Source of the DNA: Eurosta solidaginis
Taxonomy: Eukaryota > Arthropoda > Insecta > Diptera > Tephritidae
Direction of reading: 5' to 3'
NCBI RefSeq assembly: GCF_040869045.1
Contig: NC_090319.1
Location: 231,935,832-231,999,831, forward strand
Length of the DNA: 64,000 bases
Shown one piece after another: positions 31,236-42,573 of the stretch. The number at the start of each line of letters is the position of its first letter. Position 1 is the first letter of the stretch. A program made the position numbers and the translations under genes. The notes beneath the pieces were generated by a model. It ran no database searches and was not told the origin of the DNA. It saw only the letters and a list, made by a program, of their open reading frames with translations.

Positions 31236-34200
31236 TAATAATGCGGAAGGGCAGGAGGGTGGAGCCGTATGTAGAAGTCCACGAAAGGGGGGAAAGCTTC
31301 TGACCGCAATTCACCTGGGAATGGCCAGAGCGATTCTTTTGTAGGCGGTTCAAGCAGCTCACTACTGCCGGTCGCTTGCGGTCAAGTATCCTTTGGGTAG
31401 CCGCTAAACGGGGTGAGCTAATGCGAGAAGGCGACAACCTGGCTAGGCCACTCTGACATAATCGGTTTAAGGGCTATCGGCAGCGTCTCTAGGTGCGGCT
31501 GCAAGCGGGCGTCTGTCTTGGAGCAAGCGGCTCGCTATATAAACGTGCCAAGTAATATTTTCACCCCCACTGAGCTGGGCTTGGGACCCGCCACGTAAAA
31601 TCATACTCCAATGAAATATAACAACAAGCCTCGGATAAATACACTCTCTTTTGATGACGACCATGGCAAACCTTTGAAGGACAATGAATTGAGTACATGC
31701 ACCTGGAACGTCCGCTCCCTGAATGGGATTGGTGCAGATACCCGGCTGGTTTATTTCCTCGTCAAAGCTAAATCTGACATCACCGCCATCCAAGAAATGC
31801 GTTGGACGAAGCAAGGAAGAAAGAAGATCAAAAATTGTGAGATATATTGGAGTGGCCGTACGAATAAGCGAAGTTTCGGCGTCGGATTCGTGGTGGGAGA
31901 GAGACTTTGTCGCCAAGTTCTGGCGTTCACACCTGTGGATGAACGTCTCGCCGCTTTCCGAATAAAAGCAAATTTTTTAATATATCATTCATCTGCGCCC
32001 ATGCGCCGACAGAGCAGAAAGACGATGAGGTGAAAGACACTTTTTATGACCAATTAGAACGCACATACGAGCGCTGCCCCCGTCACGATATAAAAGTCGT
32101 GGTTGGTGACTTTAACGCCAGGGTGGGCAAAGAATGTGTTTTTGGCCCTACAGTCGGAAAGTTCAGCCTACACAATGAAACTTCTCCTAACGGACTGAGG
32201 CTGATTGACTTTGCCGGTGCTCGAAACATGGTCATATCCAACACGAGGTTCATGCATAAAAGGATACATCAAACTACATGGTTGTCTTCTGATCGAAATA
32301 CTCGCAATCACATCGATCACGTTGTGATAGACGGACGGCATGCCTCCAGTGTTTTAGATGTGCGCACGATCCGAGGACCTAACATCGATTCGGACCATTA
32401 TCTCGTTGCAGCCAAAATACGCACCCGCCTCAACGCGGCTAAAACCAACGCGGATATAACCAAGGAACAAAAAACACAAGGAAAGCTGACCTCGAAAAGC
32501 TTCAGCCACAACAGACTGCCAATGATTTCGCAACTCGACTCTCACACCTGATCTCTGAGAGCACAACTCATCCTGAAGGAATACAGGAGCAGTGGGAGCA
32601 TATTTCCAAAGCACTTCGTACTGCCGCCGAGGAAAAAATTGGTTACCGGCGATCACAAAAAAACAACTGGTACGATGAAGAATGCCGCGTTGCAACTGAA
32701 AGAAAAGACGCTGCCTACAGGGCTACGTTAAAAGCGAGCGCGAAAAGAGGAGTGTGTGAATGCTATCGTGAGTTTAGCGTGAGATCGAGGAGCTTGAGCT
32801 GCTAGCCACAAGGAATAACGCCCGAAAATTTTACCAAAAAATACGGCAACAAACGGAAGGTTTTAAGAACCGGGAACACTCCTGTAGGAACGAAAACGGC
32901 GACCTTGTAACTGATGTCCAGAGAGCGCTTAGATTATGGAGGGAACACTTCTCTGTTCTCCTAAATGGAGGCAGCAATTCACCGCACAGAGATGAAGAAC
33001 CCGATCCCGCAATCGATGATGATGGAATATATGTCCCCCCGCCCGATTATGACGAAGTCAGAATAGCAATAACCAGATTGAAAAACCAAAAGGCCGTGGG
33101 CGCTGATGGATTGCCTTCGGAGCTCTTCAAGTACGGCGGCGAAGAGTTGATAAGGCGCATGCAGCAGATTCTTAGCAAAATATGGGCGGAAGAGTGCATG
33201 CCCGATGGTTGGAAACTAGGTTTTCTTTGCCCAGTCCACAAAAAGGTGGATACTGCAAAATGCACCAACTATCGTGGTGCCGTGGTACCGCGAACCGGCT
33301 GATTGGCCGCGGTTTCAGACCTGGTAAATCTACCATCGACCAGATTTTCACAATGCGCCAAATCTTGGAAAAAACCCGTGAAAAAGGAATCGACACACGT
33401 CACCTCTTCGTCGACTTTAAAGCCGCCTTTGACAGCACGAAAAGGCGAAAAGGAGCTGCCTATATGCCGCTATGTCTGAATTTGGTTTCCCCGCAAAACT
33501 TATACGGCTGTGCAAAATGACGTTGAGCAACACCATCAGCTCAGTCAGAATTGGGAGGAACCTCTCCGAGCCGTTCGAAACTAAACGAGGTTTCAGACAG
33601 GGTGACCTTCTATCGTGCGATTTTTTTAATTTGATGCTGGAAAAAATTATACTATCTGCAGAACTTAACTGCACTGGAACAATATATTATAAAAGCGTGC
33701 AATTACTGGCATATGCGTAGACATTGATATCATCGGCCTAAACACCCGCGCTGTTAGTTCTACTTACTCCAAACTGGAAAAAGAAGCGGTAAAGATGGGT
33801 TTGATGGCGAATGAGGACAAAACGAAGTACCTGCTGTCATCGAGCAAAGAGTCAGCGCATATGCGCCTTGGCAACCACGCTACTGTTGGCAGCCATAATT
33901 TCGAAATAGTAAAATACTTCGTTTATTTGGGAACCAGCATCAACACTAGCAACAACATCAGCACTGAAATCGAGCGAAGAATCAATCTTGCCAATAAATG
34001 CTACTTTGGACTAGGTAGGCAATTGAAAAGTAAAGTCCTCTCTCGGCGAACGAAAATCATACTCTACAAGTCACTTATCGTACCTGTCCTGCTATATGGG
34101 GCAGAAGCATGGACCATGACAACAGCATATGAAGCGGCTTTGGGGTGTTCGAGAGAAAAGTTCTTCGAAAGATTTATGGACCTCTACGCGTTGGCGATGG

Positions 34201-34554
34201 CGAGTACCGAAGAAGATTTAATGATGAGCTGTACGAGCTATACGCAGACATCAACATAGTCCAGCGAATTAAAACCCAGCGACTGCGCTGGCTAGGCCAT
34301 GTTATGCGAATGAAAGATGATGCTCCGGCTAAGAAAGTGTTTCTATCGGAACCCGCCTATGGAAGCAGAGGTAGAGGGCGGCCCCCAATCCGTTGGAAGG
34401 ACCAGGTGGAAAACGATTTATACTCTCTTGGTGTGACCAATTGGCGGCGGTTGGCGGAGCCAAGGAGGGACTCGCCCGCCTTGTTGGACGGCCATAACCG
34501 TTTAGACGGTCAAGCGCCAATTAAGTAAGTAAGTAAGTAAGTAATAATGCGGAA
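31236..34554 (+). mobile_element. RTE-like LINE, copy 3, complete, with 13-bp target duplication
   Basis: TAATAATGCGGAA flanks the element at 31236-31248 and 34542-34554. The element (31249-34541, 3293 bp) has a leader of about 360 bases, the coding region, and a 3' tail of five to six TAAG units, typical of RTE-group LINEs, which end in short tandem repeats instead of poly-A. Removing it joins the two halves of LINE-B ORF1 in register with LINE-A ORF1. Confidence 0.92.
31611..34528 (+). pseudogene. RTE-like endonuclease-reverse transcriptase, copy 3
   Basis: Endonuclease from ATG 31611. This is the only copy that keeps the 57-base segment at about 31854-31910 (GRTNKRSFGVGFVVGERL). GDFNARVG about 32107, DSDHYLV about 32388. 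A deletion near 32775 removes the basic RLFRKKK linker. RT: GFRPGKSTIDQIF, FVDFKAAFDS, GFRQGDLLSC about 33590. The catalytic YADD at about 33712 reads YA-stop because of a base loss and substitution. Downstream: thumb-like region, LLYGAEAWT about 34094, WLGHVMRM about 34290, RGRGRPPIRWKDQV about 34370, end 34528. Several frameshifts. Dead as read. Confidence 0.87.
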
Positions 34555-35105
34555 ATAACGGTCTGAAGACAATTTATAGTTGTTCCTCCAAGAAAAGTCA
34601 TCTTTGTATCCCGCTTCTCAAGTGATACAACTGCAGACGATATAAATTATTTCATATCGTCAAAAATAAAGCCGAATGAACTGCATATAAGAAAATTTAC
34701 ATTTGACCGCGATAGATGCATCTCTTCTTTCAAGATAGATGTTTTTGCAGATAGTTTTGAGATGCTTTTGGATGAGTCTTTCTGACCAGATGGAGCGTTA
34801 GTCCACGAATTTATATCTAGGTCTCGAAATGTCGCTCGCAGTCCACGACCTATTCCTGCCTCAAAAAACTAGTTGTAGACCTTGGCATCTACTTCTATAA
34901 CCAGAATGTGAGGGGCTTGAACACTAAACTAGTAGATCTTTTTCTTAGCATCCATGACCTTACTTTTAAGGTACTGGCATTTACCGAAACCTGGCTAAAA
35001 CCTCATGTGCTCAACTCTGAAATTCTATGTAATAGATACGAAATTTTTAGAAAAGATCGTCAAAGTAAAGTCGGTGGTGGAGTCTTAATCGCCGTAGAAA
35101 CAAAA
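34555..35105 (+). pseudogene. LINE-B ORF1 C-terminal domain and start of ORF2 endonuclease
   Basis: 34580-34870 reads VVPPRKVIFVSRFSSDTTAD to DGALVHEF, aligning with LINE-A ORF1 residues about 190-280 (RRM-like domain), with a stop where LINE-A has FW. From about 34893, NQNVRGLNTKLVDLF and TETWLKPHVLNSEILCN match LINE-A ORF2. The frame breaks off at about 35105 after GGGVLIAVE, where AT-rich inserted DNA begins. Confidence 0.8.
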
Positions 35106-35199
35106 TATTTTTTTTTTCAGTTAAATAAATAAAAAAAAGTTGTCTTTAGGTTTAACATTAAAGTACGTGTATTTAGAATATGATATGAAAAAGGTTACA

Positions 35200-35450
35200 T
35201 TAAAAACTCAAGCACATGCGTCGGCTTTTCTTTGCCATTTCATCTAAAACTTCATCAACGGTAACAATTTGATCACGGTGGATGCTTAGTGATGCATTCA
35301 ATCGATTTTCGCTCATCATGTCTCTAAAATAGTTTTTAATCAGCCTAAGAGTTGGAAAAGATCTCTCGTTCGTTGCCGTTGTTACTGGAAGCGTACACAA
35401 GATTTTCAACAACATGTGAACATTAGGAAAAGCCACAGAATCGCATTCCT
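35200..35450 (-). pseudogene. hAT transposase C-terminal fragment
   Basis: Minus-strand frame ending at 35200: FPNVHMLLKILCTLPVTTAT, NERSFPTLRLIKNYFRDMMS, ENRLNASLSIH, then VDEVLDEMAKKSRR. This is the hAT dimerisation domain of the ZMYM1/TTF-type subgroup (usual pattern TT-A-ERSFS-LR-IK). Only about 85 residues remain; the catalytic part and zinc finger are absent. It is a different family from the hAT gene at 58640-60891. Confidence 0.8.
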
Positions 35451-35622
35451 GTAATATTAGTCATAGATAAATTGATAAAAAAAAAACCGAAGTACCTCCT
35501 TCAGGAATAAGTAGAATTCATGCTTTTTGAACCTATGCATGAGATCTAACGTATACGTATATAAAATTCAAAAGAAAGAAACTCATCGAATAGAAAAAAA
35601 TTTAATTTAAAAAAGTCATATC

Positions 35623-35885
35623 TACACGGAAAAAACACTAATGTGTTTTTTACATTTTAAAATGCGAAAAACACATTATTTTTCATTTATCAAATAATTT
35701 GAATTTTACATTTTTTAAATGTGTTTTTGATATGAAAAAAAATGTAGATATTACATTATAATAATTTGTTTTCCACATTGAAAATAATGTCAAATTTGCA
35801 TTATATTTCAAAATAGGAAATGTATACTTCGAAAAAATGCTGTAAATTTAACATTATTTAAATGTGGAGAATAAAATCAAAGCAC
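35623..35885. repeat. AT-rich stretch with iterated AATGTGTTTTT / AAAACACATT
   Basis: Short inverted and direct copies of (A)AATGTG(T)TTTT and ACATT(A/T) fill about 260 bases next to the Harbinger-like element. It could be a decayed MITE or simple AT-rich sequence. No target duplication is visible. Confidence 0.35.
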
Positions 35886-37231
35886 GAGAATTAGGGAACG
35901 TACCCAAATTACGTAACCCATTTAGGGGGAGAGGGTCACAGGGGGTAGGGGAGGGATTGGGGCTTTTTCACGTAGTCAATAATCTCTAGAAAATCTCGCA
36001 ATTTTTTTGTGGAATTTATTTTGCGTCAAAAATTTCCACGAAAAATGAGCAGAAAAACGTGCACGGTAATGCATTGGACGTCGTGTCTCGCGTGCTACCT
36101 CTGCATGTCCTCTCCAGGAGACCAAAAGAGATCTTCTATATCGTGGAACAAAACGCGGAGTGGATAGACATCGAGGCTATCGACGAGGAAAAAATAATCA
36201 CGTCTGAGGAAACTCCAGATGCTACTGCTCCCTTAATCTACGATGTATCCCAGTGGCTAGATGCTGGAAGCGTATTCTTTATAAAGTTGAATTAGATGAA
36301 AATACAGACCAATTCCAAATATTCTCGTGGAATTTTGTTTTCGCGGATTTTTTTATTCCCGCGGTAAAATTCCTCCAATTCTTTTCTCCTAGGGAGAAGA
36401 ATAATTGTGGAATAGGAATTTCGAATTTTCGAAGTCAGCTGTTTTCTCAATTGAAATTTCGTTGCGCATTTCTTATTTTGTTTAAAATATTGTAAAGTTT
36501 AATTATTGTTGCCAATTTGTTTGAAATTAAGAAATAAGGTATAAACAACGCACATTATTGCTTTTCATGTGGTATTCACTGAAATGAGTAATGAATTGGT
36601 GCCACAGCACCATCAACAGAGGAGCATAAGAAGAAGACCAGCGGGATAACACAAATCCGCCGGACTTGCCTGCATTCATTCTGCAAAGCAATTTTCTGGC
36701 GGCCAAGTCGAGTTGAGTTTCGCCATATGCCAAAATCTATTTAAGTCTTCTTAAAACATCCTTGCGCAATTTCTGGATGGCTGCATCAAATATGCGAAGA
36801 GCTCTTCCGTTGCTTATGATATATTTTTCGACTTAAAATAAAGAATATTGTGGTAGAATGTAAATACATATTTTAGCACAAATTTGTACAAATAAGTGTT
36901 CTTTCTTAAAATAACCAATTTCCTTTAACGATTTTGATGCATTCCCTTTAATTTAACTAGTGAAAAAACTCCTATAAATGGCAGAGAAATCTCCCTCTCC
37001 CTCACATTCATAATACCTACTTTTCTCCCATAACCGGTTTCCGCTTTTTCGAACATTGTTCAGAATAGGAGGAAAGGGAGAAGTGAAAAAACTCACAAGG
37101 AATTTTTATTTAGAATACCAGGAATGGGAGAAGGGAAAAAACTCGCACGGAATTTTCGTATAGAATTGGGCTGATAAATAAAAGGGAAAAAGACTTTATA
37201 AATTAAGTTGTTGTTCGAATATGTTTTTAAA

Positions 37232-38994
37232 TAGAGTAAGTGCGGGTAATGTGGTATACCCATTTTATTTTCCTTTGTAAAATCAGTAATTTGCATGCAA
37301 TTTCAATGAAAATGGGTTAATAGGATACTACAAGGATTACAAATAAAAGAAGCAAGAAGCAATAGTGTTACAGTTCAAAAGTTAAGAGATATTTAAAAAT
37401 ATGTCTTAAAAGTCATAAATCAGCTCTTGAAAAAATTGGCGGGTAATATGGTATACCGTGTCGGTTAATGTAGTATAGTACACCACAATATCAACACATC
37501 GTACCCTTAGATAATAAGAAAGCAGTTTTACATTTAAAAGCAACAATTTATTACAAAAACTGAAAAACTAAAAATGAAGTGTTTTTAAACCTTAAAAAAT
37601 CGTCTTAGTTTTTAGATAAATTCAATGAATTAAGCCTGTCAGATAACTAATTACAAGCAACACAAAGAAAAATTTCAGTAATTTCAAAAATTAAATAAGC
37701 TGGACTGTTTCAGAAAAGTATCATAGACTTATTTACATAAAACACAAAGAAAAATAGCACTACGGTTGTGAATACACTTTTCATGGACCCAAATTTGCTC
37801 GCACTGTAGGAAATATTTCCTTGGCCTAATAATAGTTGCATGAAGTTTCTTTTGTTGGTGGAATTTTTGGAAACTCTTCACTACCACTTACCACTTTTTT
37901 ATTGTATCTTTTAGCAGGTTGATTAACTGAGGCCTTCCGCTTTTTGTTAATCGTAGCAAGGCTTTGTTGCAAATTATTTTTATAAGGTTTATGACTACTG
38001 ATATTCCGATTTCGTCCACGTTCCAAATACGAGTTGGTGGGAAATTATGTTTTATATATTCTTTTTCAAGTAGCTCGAAAAATGTTGCCACATTTTATCG
38101 AGAAGACCTGCGCACACAGTCGGCGCTTGAACCAGTTGGCTTTCGAAAGCTTGAAATGTTTGGATGTCGGTTGCAAAAGCCTTTTAGCCAATCCTTACCA
38201 GCATACTCTTTCATGATAGAAAATTTATTGGGAATATTGTTCTTTTTCGCAATTTGATAGCCCGAAGACCTGACATCTGCACGTGTTAGTCCCCAATACC
38301 TCGCTTCCACCTCTAACAAATATTTCACCAAGTCTTCCTCAATTGCTGCTGTTAAAATTGGGGCCCGCCCCAGTTTAGTTTCCAATAATTCATCGATGGG
38401 TTTCTCACTTCTTGACATGCCCTGCAAAGTAGTATGAGGGACATTGAATGTTTTGGAAGCCACAAGAATACCCATTTCTCCTTTCCTTACTGTTTGTGTA
38501 GCTTTTTTCATATCCTCTGCTCTCCGTTTTCGTATTTCGCCTTTTTTCGGCATGTTTGTGGTCGGAAGGGTTATTTGGTATACTATACCACTTTACCCAC
38601 CTTTACCTATACCACAATAGCCGACATCGAGTTGTATCCTATCATTTTTAAATAATTAATTAAACACAAATATATGCAAAATATTGCGTTAACAGTTCAC
38701 CAATTCAATACTCACACATTACTTACCGATTAACGAATGTAGTTTAAAATTTTTAAAGTTTTTGTAAAAAATAGTTTTATCTGATCAAGAAAAAAAGTCA
38801 ACCGCACAACCACGCACATTTATTACAACTGACTCACAACAATGCCTACAAAGCACGAGCACAATCATGCGTTGCTTTTATTCTGAGAACGCCGAGATAT
38901 TTGGATAGGTCCCGTTACGTTCACATTTATAGTTTCCAAGAAAAGCTGGTGTACCACATTACCCGCCTACACCACAATACCCGCAGTTACTCTA
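37232..38994 (-). mobile_element. pogo-like DNA transposon with TA duplication
   Basis: TA at 37232-37233 and 38993-38994. Inverted ends GAGTAAGTGCGGGTAATGTG (left) and GAGTAACTGCGGGTATTGTG (right, reverse complement). Variants of GGGTAATRTGGTATACC are repeated inside both ends (37246, 37441, 38570, 38945), likely transposase-binding sites. Length 1759 bp, versus over 2 kb for intact pogo elements, consistent with an internal deletion in the transposase gene. Confidence 0.88.
37826..38553 (-). pseudogene. pogo/Tigger-type transposase, truncated
   Basis: Start 38553 (MPKKGEIRKRRAEDMKKA). An N-terminal HTH (psq/CENP-B type, VASKTFNVPHTTLQGMSR) comes first. The second HTH has the characteristic GRAPILTAAIEEDLVKYL, YWGLTRADVR and WLKGFCNRHPNISSFRKPTG. 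A stop at about 38064-38090 is followed by FFELLEKEYIKHNFPPTRIW and NVDEIG, the first catalytic Asp motif (usually NVDETG). Most of the DDE domain, with the second and third acids, is missing. A basic C-terminal tail (ATINKKRKASVNQPAKRYNK) remains in another frame to 37826. Confidence 0.85.
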
Positions 38995-39269
38995 CATTTT
39001 TCTTCTTAATATTATTAACTTGTAATTATATGTATGCACACACGCTTCGCGTAACGCGGCAGGTGCCGAATTAATAAAAACAAATATAAATCAAATAAAT
39101 TTTTTTTTTAAGTTAGCAAAAAAATAATTTAAAATCATACGTATAAACTACTACGTGAAAACTAAAGGGGGAGGGAGGTCTTAAAATATACTACCGAAGG
39201 TCACCGAGGGGAGGAAGGGGGATAAAAAGTTTTAGAAAATGGGTCACGTAGTTTGGGTACGTTCCCTTA

Positions 39270-39885
39270 GTATCGTTTAGTTCGGCAAAAAAACAGAACC
39301 GTAAGCAATGTTTATATGTATGTTTATATGTAGCTTGTCGCCGTGACGTAAGGGCAGAAGAATCATGCAAATATTCAAACGCATGGAGTTTTCATATTTG
39401 CCTTTTCATTACGATGAATGTAATCGCGATTGAGGCAAACGAGCAAACGCCTGAATTGATTATATTCACGCATGCAATAAGTTGGTTGATTTTAAATCAA
39501 TGTCGATTATGTTCGTTTTAGCACGTTGGATCATTGAACACGATCATGTTGCCGAATGTAATCGAACATTGTTGTGTTCGATTTCTGCTGTTCTCTGATC
39601 TGTATGTAGATGGTCGTTAGGCAAATTTACAAGGAAACTTCTTTATGAAATTATAGTAAAAGTTAACATGTACATTTGTATATTTAATAAATTGCAGAAT
39701 TATTATGAAACAGAATAAAATTAAAATATAAGTGTTCACTTCGTACATACATATGCTTGCATATTAAAAATATAATATCACCAACAAAGTAAATACGTAG
39801 CAGAATTATAAATAAATTTATTAATAGATATAAACATCAAATATTTGAATTGTAACGACATAAAAAATCAAATGATCCTGAGGCA
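39270..39885. other. Unassigned AT-rich sequence at the right of the nest
   Basis: No open frame of note. A TGTTTATATGTATG repeat at about 39308 and several CGAT/ATCG-rich stretches (39400-39600). It could be part of the outermost inserted element, such as a solo LTR, but no ends are recognisable. Confidence 0.3.
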
Positions 39886-42234
39886 AGATGGAGGGTTTAA
39901 ACTACACTACGCCCCTGCTTTAACGAGTTCTTAAACAACCTTGCAGATAGTGTGCTTTTTCAGGTTAACGGCATTCTGAATAAGCTTGGTAAATTCTTGG
40001 ACCTAATATATGTATGTCAGTGATAATTCTACATTATCTTTAGTCCGAACTGAACCGTTGGTATTGCCTGAAGATGTATATCACCCTACGTTGGAGTTAA
40101 TTGCTGAAACCTTTAGGCTTCCAAAACAACGTAACACCTATAATAATTTGTCTGCTGCTAGGTTTTTAAGTTAAGAAATAAGCTTTCCGTTATAGTTTGG
40201 CCCGATTATAGTGGAGATGTTGACGAGAGCGTTCATCAATTTACTAGTGCTTTACACCTCATATTCCGTGCTTGTATCCCCCAAACTAATAGCATTAGAG
40301 TTTCAGTAAATACTGGTTGGTGTACCAAGGAATTAAAATGCTTAAAAAATCAGAAAAAGCGTTGGTTTAAGAAATATAAAAAATCTGGACTTCCAAATGA
40401 CTATAGCAGATATTCTATTCTACGCCCTAAATATAATTCTTTCAGCAAAGAGTGTTACAAAGTCTACATTAATAAGATTAAGCTGCAACTTTCCTATACT
40501 CCCAAGTAGTTCTTCAATTTTGTTAACACTAAACGCAAGACTACTGGATTCCCATTCGTCATGAAATTTAAAGACTTGGTTTCAAGTGACGATGCCACAG
40601 TTGCCGATATGTGTGCTGATTTCTTTAAATCAAAATACGCACAAAATTGCGTGCCCGTCCAACCGAATGTTCTTTTTAGCTCGCCACCGCTTTGCGGTGT
40701 ACGAGCCCCTTCGATATCCTGTAACGACCGTTTTTACATCTAGAAAACCTAAAACTTCTTATGCTAGTGGTCCCGACAGCATTCCTTCTGTTGTTCTAAA
40801 AAGTTGCGCGGAATATTTGTATCGGCCCTTAACGAATAATTTTAATGCTTCTCTAAAGCGAGGTGTATTTCCCTGTTTCTGGAAAGCGTCGTTTATTATA
40901 ATACTGTACAAAAGTGGCAGTAAATCATGTGTTGCAAACTATAAAGGCATTGCAAAACTTAGCGAAATACTTAGATTTTCCAATCCATTATAACTAAACA
41001 ACTAGCTCATTCAGTTTCGCATATCATTAACCCAGCTCAGCATGACTTCTGCAAAGGCAAGTCAACTGAGTTGAACCTGTTGGAATTTACACTCGTTTTT
41101 CCAGAAACTTTAGAAATAATCTACATACCGATGTAATTTACACAGATTAGAGCAAAGCTTTCGATAAGGTTTTCCACACTATTCTCACCTATAAACTTAA
41201 TAGTTTAGGGTTTCCACCTCAACTTCTGAGTGGGATTTCCTCTTACCTAAAAGGAAGGAAACAAAAGGTGTTATTTATAAACAGCGAATCTCAATTCATT
41301 AGGGTTATTTCTGGCGTACCGCAAGGTAGTCACCTTGGTCCTTTGCTATTTTTGCTATTTATTAATGATCTTCCAAGTGCGTTAACCCATTCCAAGATGT
41401 TGATGTATTCTGACGATGTAAAGCTTTTTAAATCTATACTCACTCCGAAAGACAGATTGCTCCTTCAAGAAGATCTCGATAGTTTAGTCAAGTGGTACAA
41501 TATTAATGATATGAGCCTCATTCTAAATAAATGTAAATTCATGAGTTTTGGTAGAAAATCATTTCAAGTGCACAATTGCACGGTTGGTGACTACCGGTTG
41601 GAGCAAATCAGTAGATTTATTGACCCGGGTGTTACATTGGACCCAAAACTTGACTTTAAATTTCATATTGAAACTTGAGTGACCCGATGGAAAGGAGTTA
41701 TTGCTGTTGTTAAACGATGGTCTAAGAACTTTAATGACCCCTGCGTTACAAAATCTGTCTTTACTGCTTTAGTGAGACCTATGTATATTTGAGGATGCAT
41801 CAATCGTTTGGAACCCGCGGTATCAAATCTATCGTGACAAGGTTGAACCGGTTCAAAAACAATTCATACTTTTTGCTTTGAGTCATTTGGCGTGGGATCC
41901 AACAAGAAATCTTCCCTCTCACAACAGTCTGTTAAAGCATATAAACATACCTTCTCTCGAGAGTCGTAGGGAAATGCTTGGTGTGTTTTTTATAGCGAAA
42001 TTATTGAGAGGAACGGTGAATAGCTCGTTTTTACTTAGCGAGATCAAATTTAATGTTCCCATGAGACTATCAAGGCATTTCCATCCGCGTTTGTTGAGCA
42101 CATGTATGTCGAATTTTGAAATGCACGAAGCTCTTCGTTGTTTGTGCCTGGATTTTAACAAGCATTATAGTAATTTTGATACGTCGGGCACGCTTTTCAA
42201 AATAAAGGGGTGTATTTTATTTGAGTTAAATTAG
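39886..42234 (+). pseudogene. LINE-B ORF2, remainder of endonuclease and reverse transcriptase
   Basis: Resumes at FNEFLNNLADSVLFQVNGIL (LINE-A: NEFLDGMSELCLQQINIQ) and reaches the endonuclease end at YHPTLEL, about 40080. Linker: WCTKELKCLKNQKKRWFKKY about 40318. RT in shifting frames: SGPDSIPS about 40765, PAQHDFCKGKS about 41030, GVPQGSHLGPLLF about 41318, and YSDD at 41406-41417 where LINE-A has YADD. The C-terminal region 41878-42234 (SRREMLGVFFIAKLLRGTVN) is open. At least six stops or frameshifts. Confidence 0.82.
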
Positions 42235-42560
42235 TATATATGTATACATATTTCAAAAAATTAACTATAACTTACTGTTACTACATTTTATGTATATATA
42301 ATATGGCAGAACTTTCTGAGCGGTTCGCGTCAGCTCCCTTCTGAGCACCTCTCGATAGCCCCCTACTGGGAGTAAATGTCATCATAAGTGAGAGGATGCA
42401 ATAATTGCAGCTCAGTAAAATAAATATTATTTCACATGAACAAAAGTCGTTAAAGCTTCGGAAAATATATAAAATTAATTAATAAAGTGACTTTGTTAAT
42501 TCGCAAACTTAATAAATAATATTAAAATTTTGTTAAAACTAAAACTGCGAAAGACTATTA
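42235..42560. other. LINE-B 3' region and junction to LINE-C
   Basis: No gene. TATATGTATACATAT palindromic stretch at 42233-42250, then about 180 bases that are probably the LINE-B 3' untranslated region. LINE-C leader begins somewhere after 42415. No poly-A or duplication fixes the border. Confidence 0.35.
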
Positions 42561-42573
42561 AAGAGATTTAAGA

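Larger units (their letters stand above)
35891..39269. mobile_element. PIF/Harbinger-like element with TTA duplication
   Basis: TTA at 35891-35893 and 39267-39269. Inverted ends begin GGGAACGTACCCAAA(T/C)TACG (35894 onward; reverse complement of 39247-39266), with ACCCATTT next in both arms and TTTTCACGTAGT further in. A 3-bp TTA duplication with GGG-starting ends suits PIF/Harbinger. Without the pogo insert it is about 1.6 kb. I recognise no transposase. Two unassigned frames are at 36059-36295 (plus) and 36527-36733 (minus). A ~51-base tandem duplication (GGGAGAAG(T/G)GAAAAAACTC) lies at 37076-37165. Confidence 0.55.
35106..39885. mobile_element. Nested insertion complex inside LINE-B ORF2
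   Basis: Contains a hAT C-terminal fragment (35200-35436, minus), an AT-rich inverted-repeat stretch (35623-35885), a Harbinger-like element (35894-39266) that itself contains a pogo-like element (37234-38992), and about 620 bases of unassigned sequence (39270-39885). The outermost element cannot be delimited. LINE-B coding sequence stops at 35105 and reappears at 39886. Confidence 0.65.
30425..42300 (+). mobile_element. LINE-B, the only copy with both ends, heavily interrupted
   Basis: LINE-B pieces in order: 30425-31248 (5' end, ORF1 first half), 34542-35105 (ORF1 second half, ORF2 start), 39886-42300 (ORF2 remainder, 3' region). RTE (31249-34541) and a multi-element nest (35106-39885) lie between. 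About 130 endonuclease codons present in LINE-A are missing around the nest, so a deletion accompanied or followed that insertion. The 3' end is not sharply defined. Confidence 0.7.

Noticed and set aside
35623..35885. AT-rich stretch as a replication origin or scaffold site
   Set aside because: Composition alone is not evidence. Repeated short inverted motifs fit a decayed MITE at least as well.
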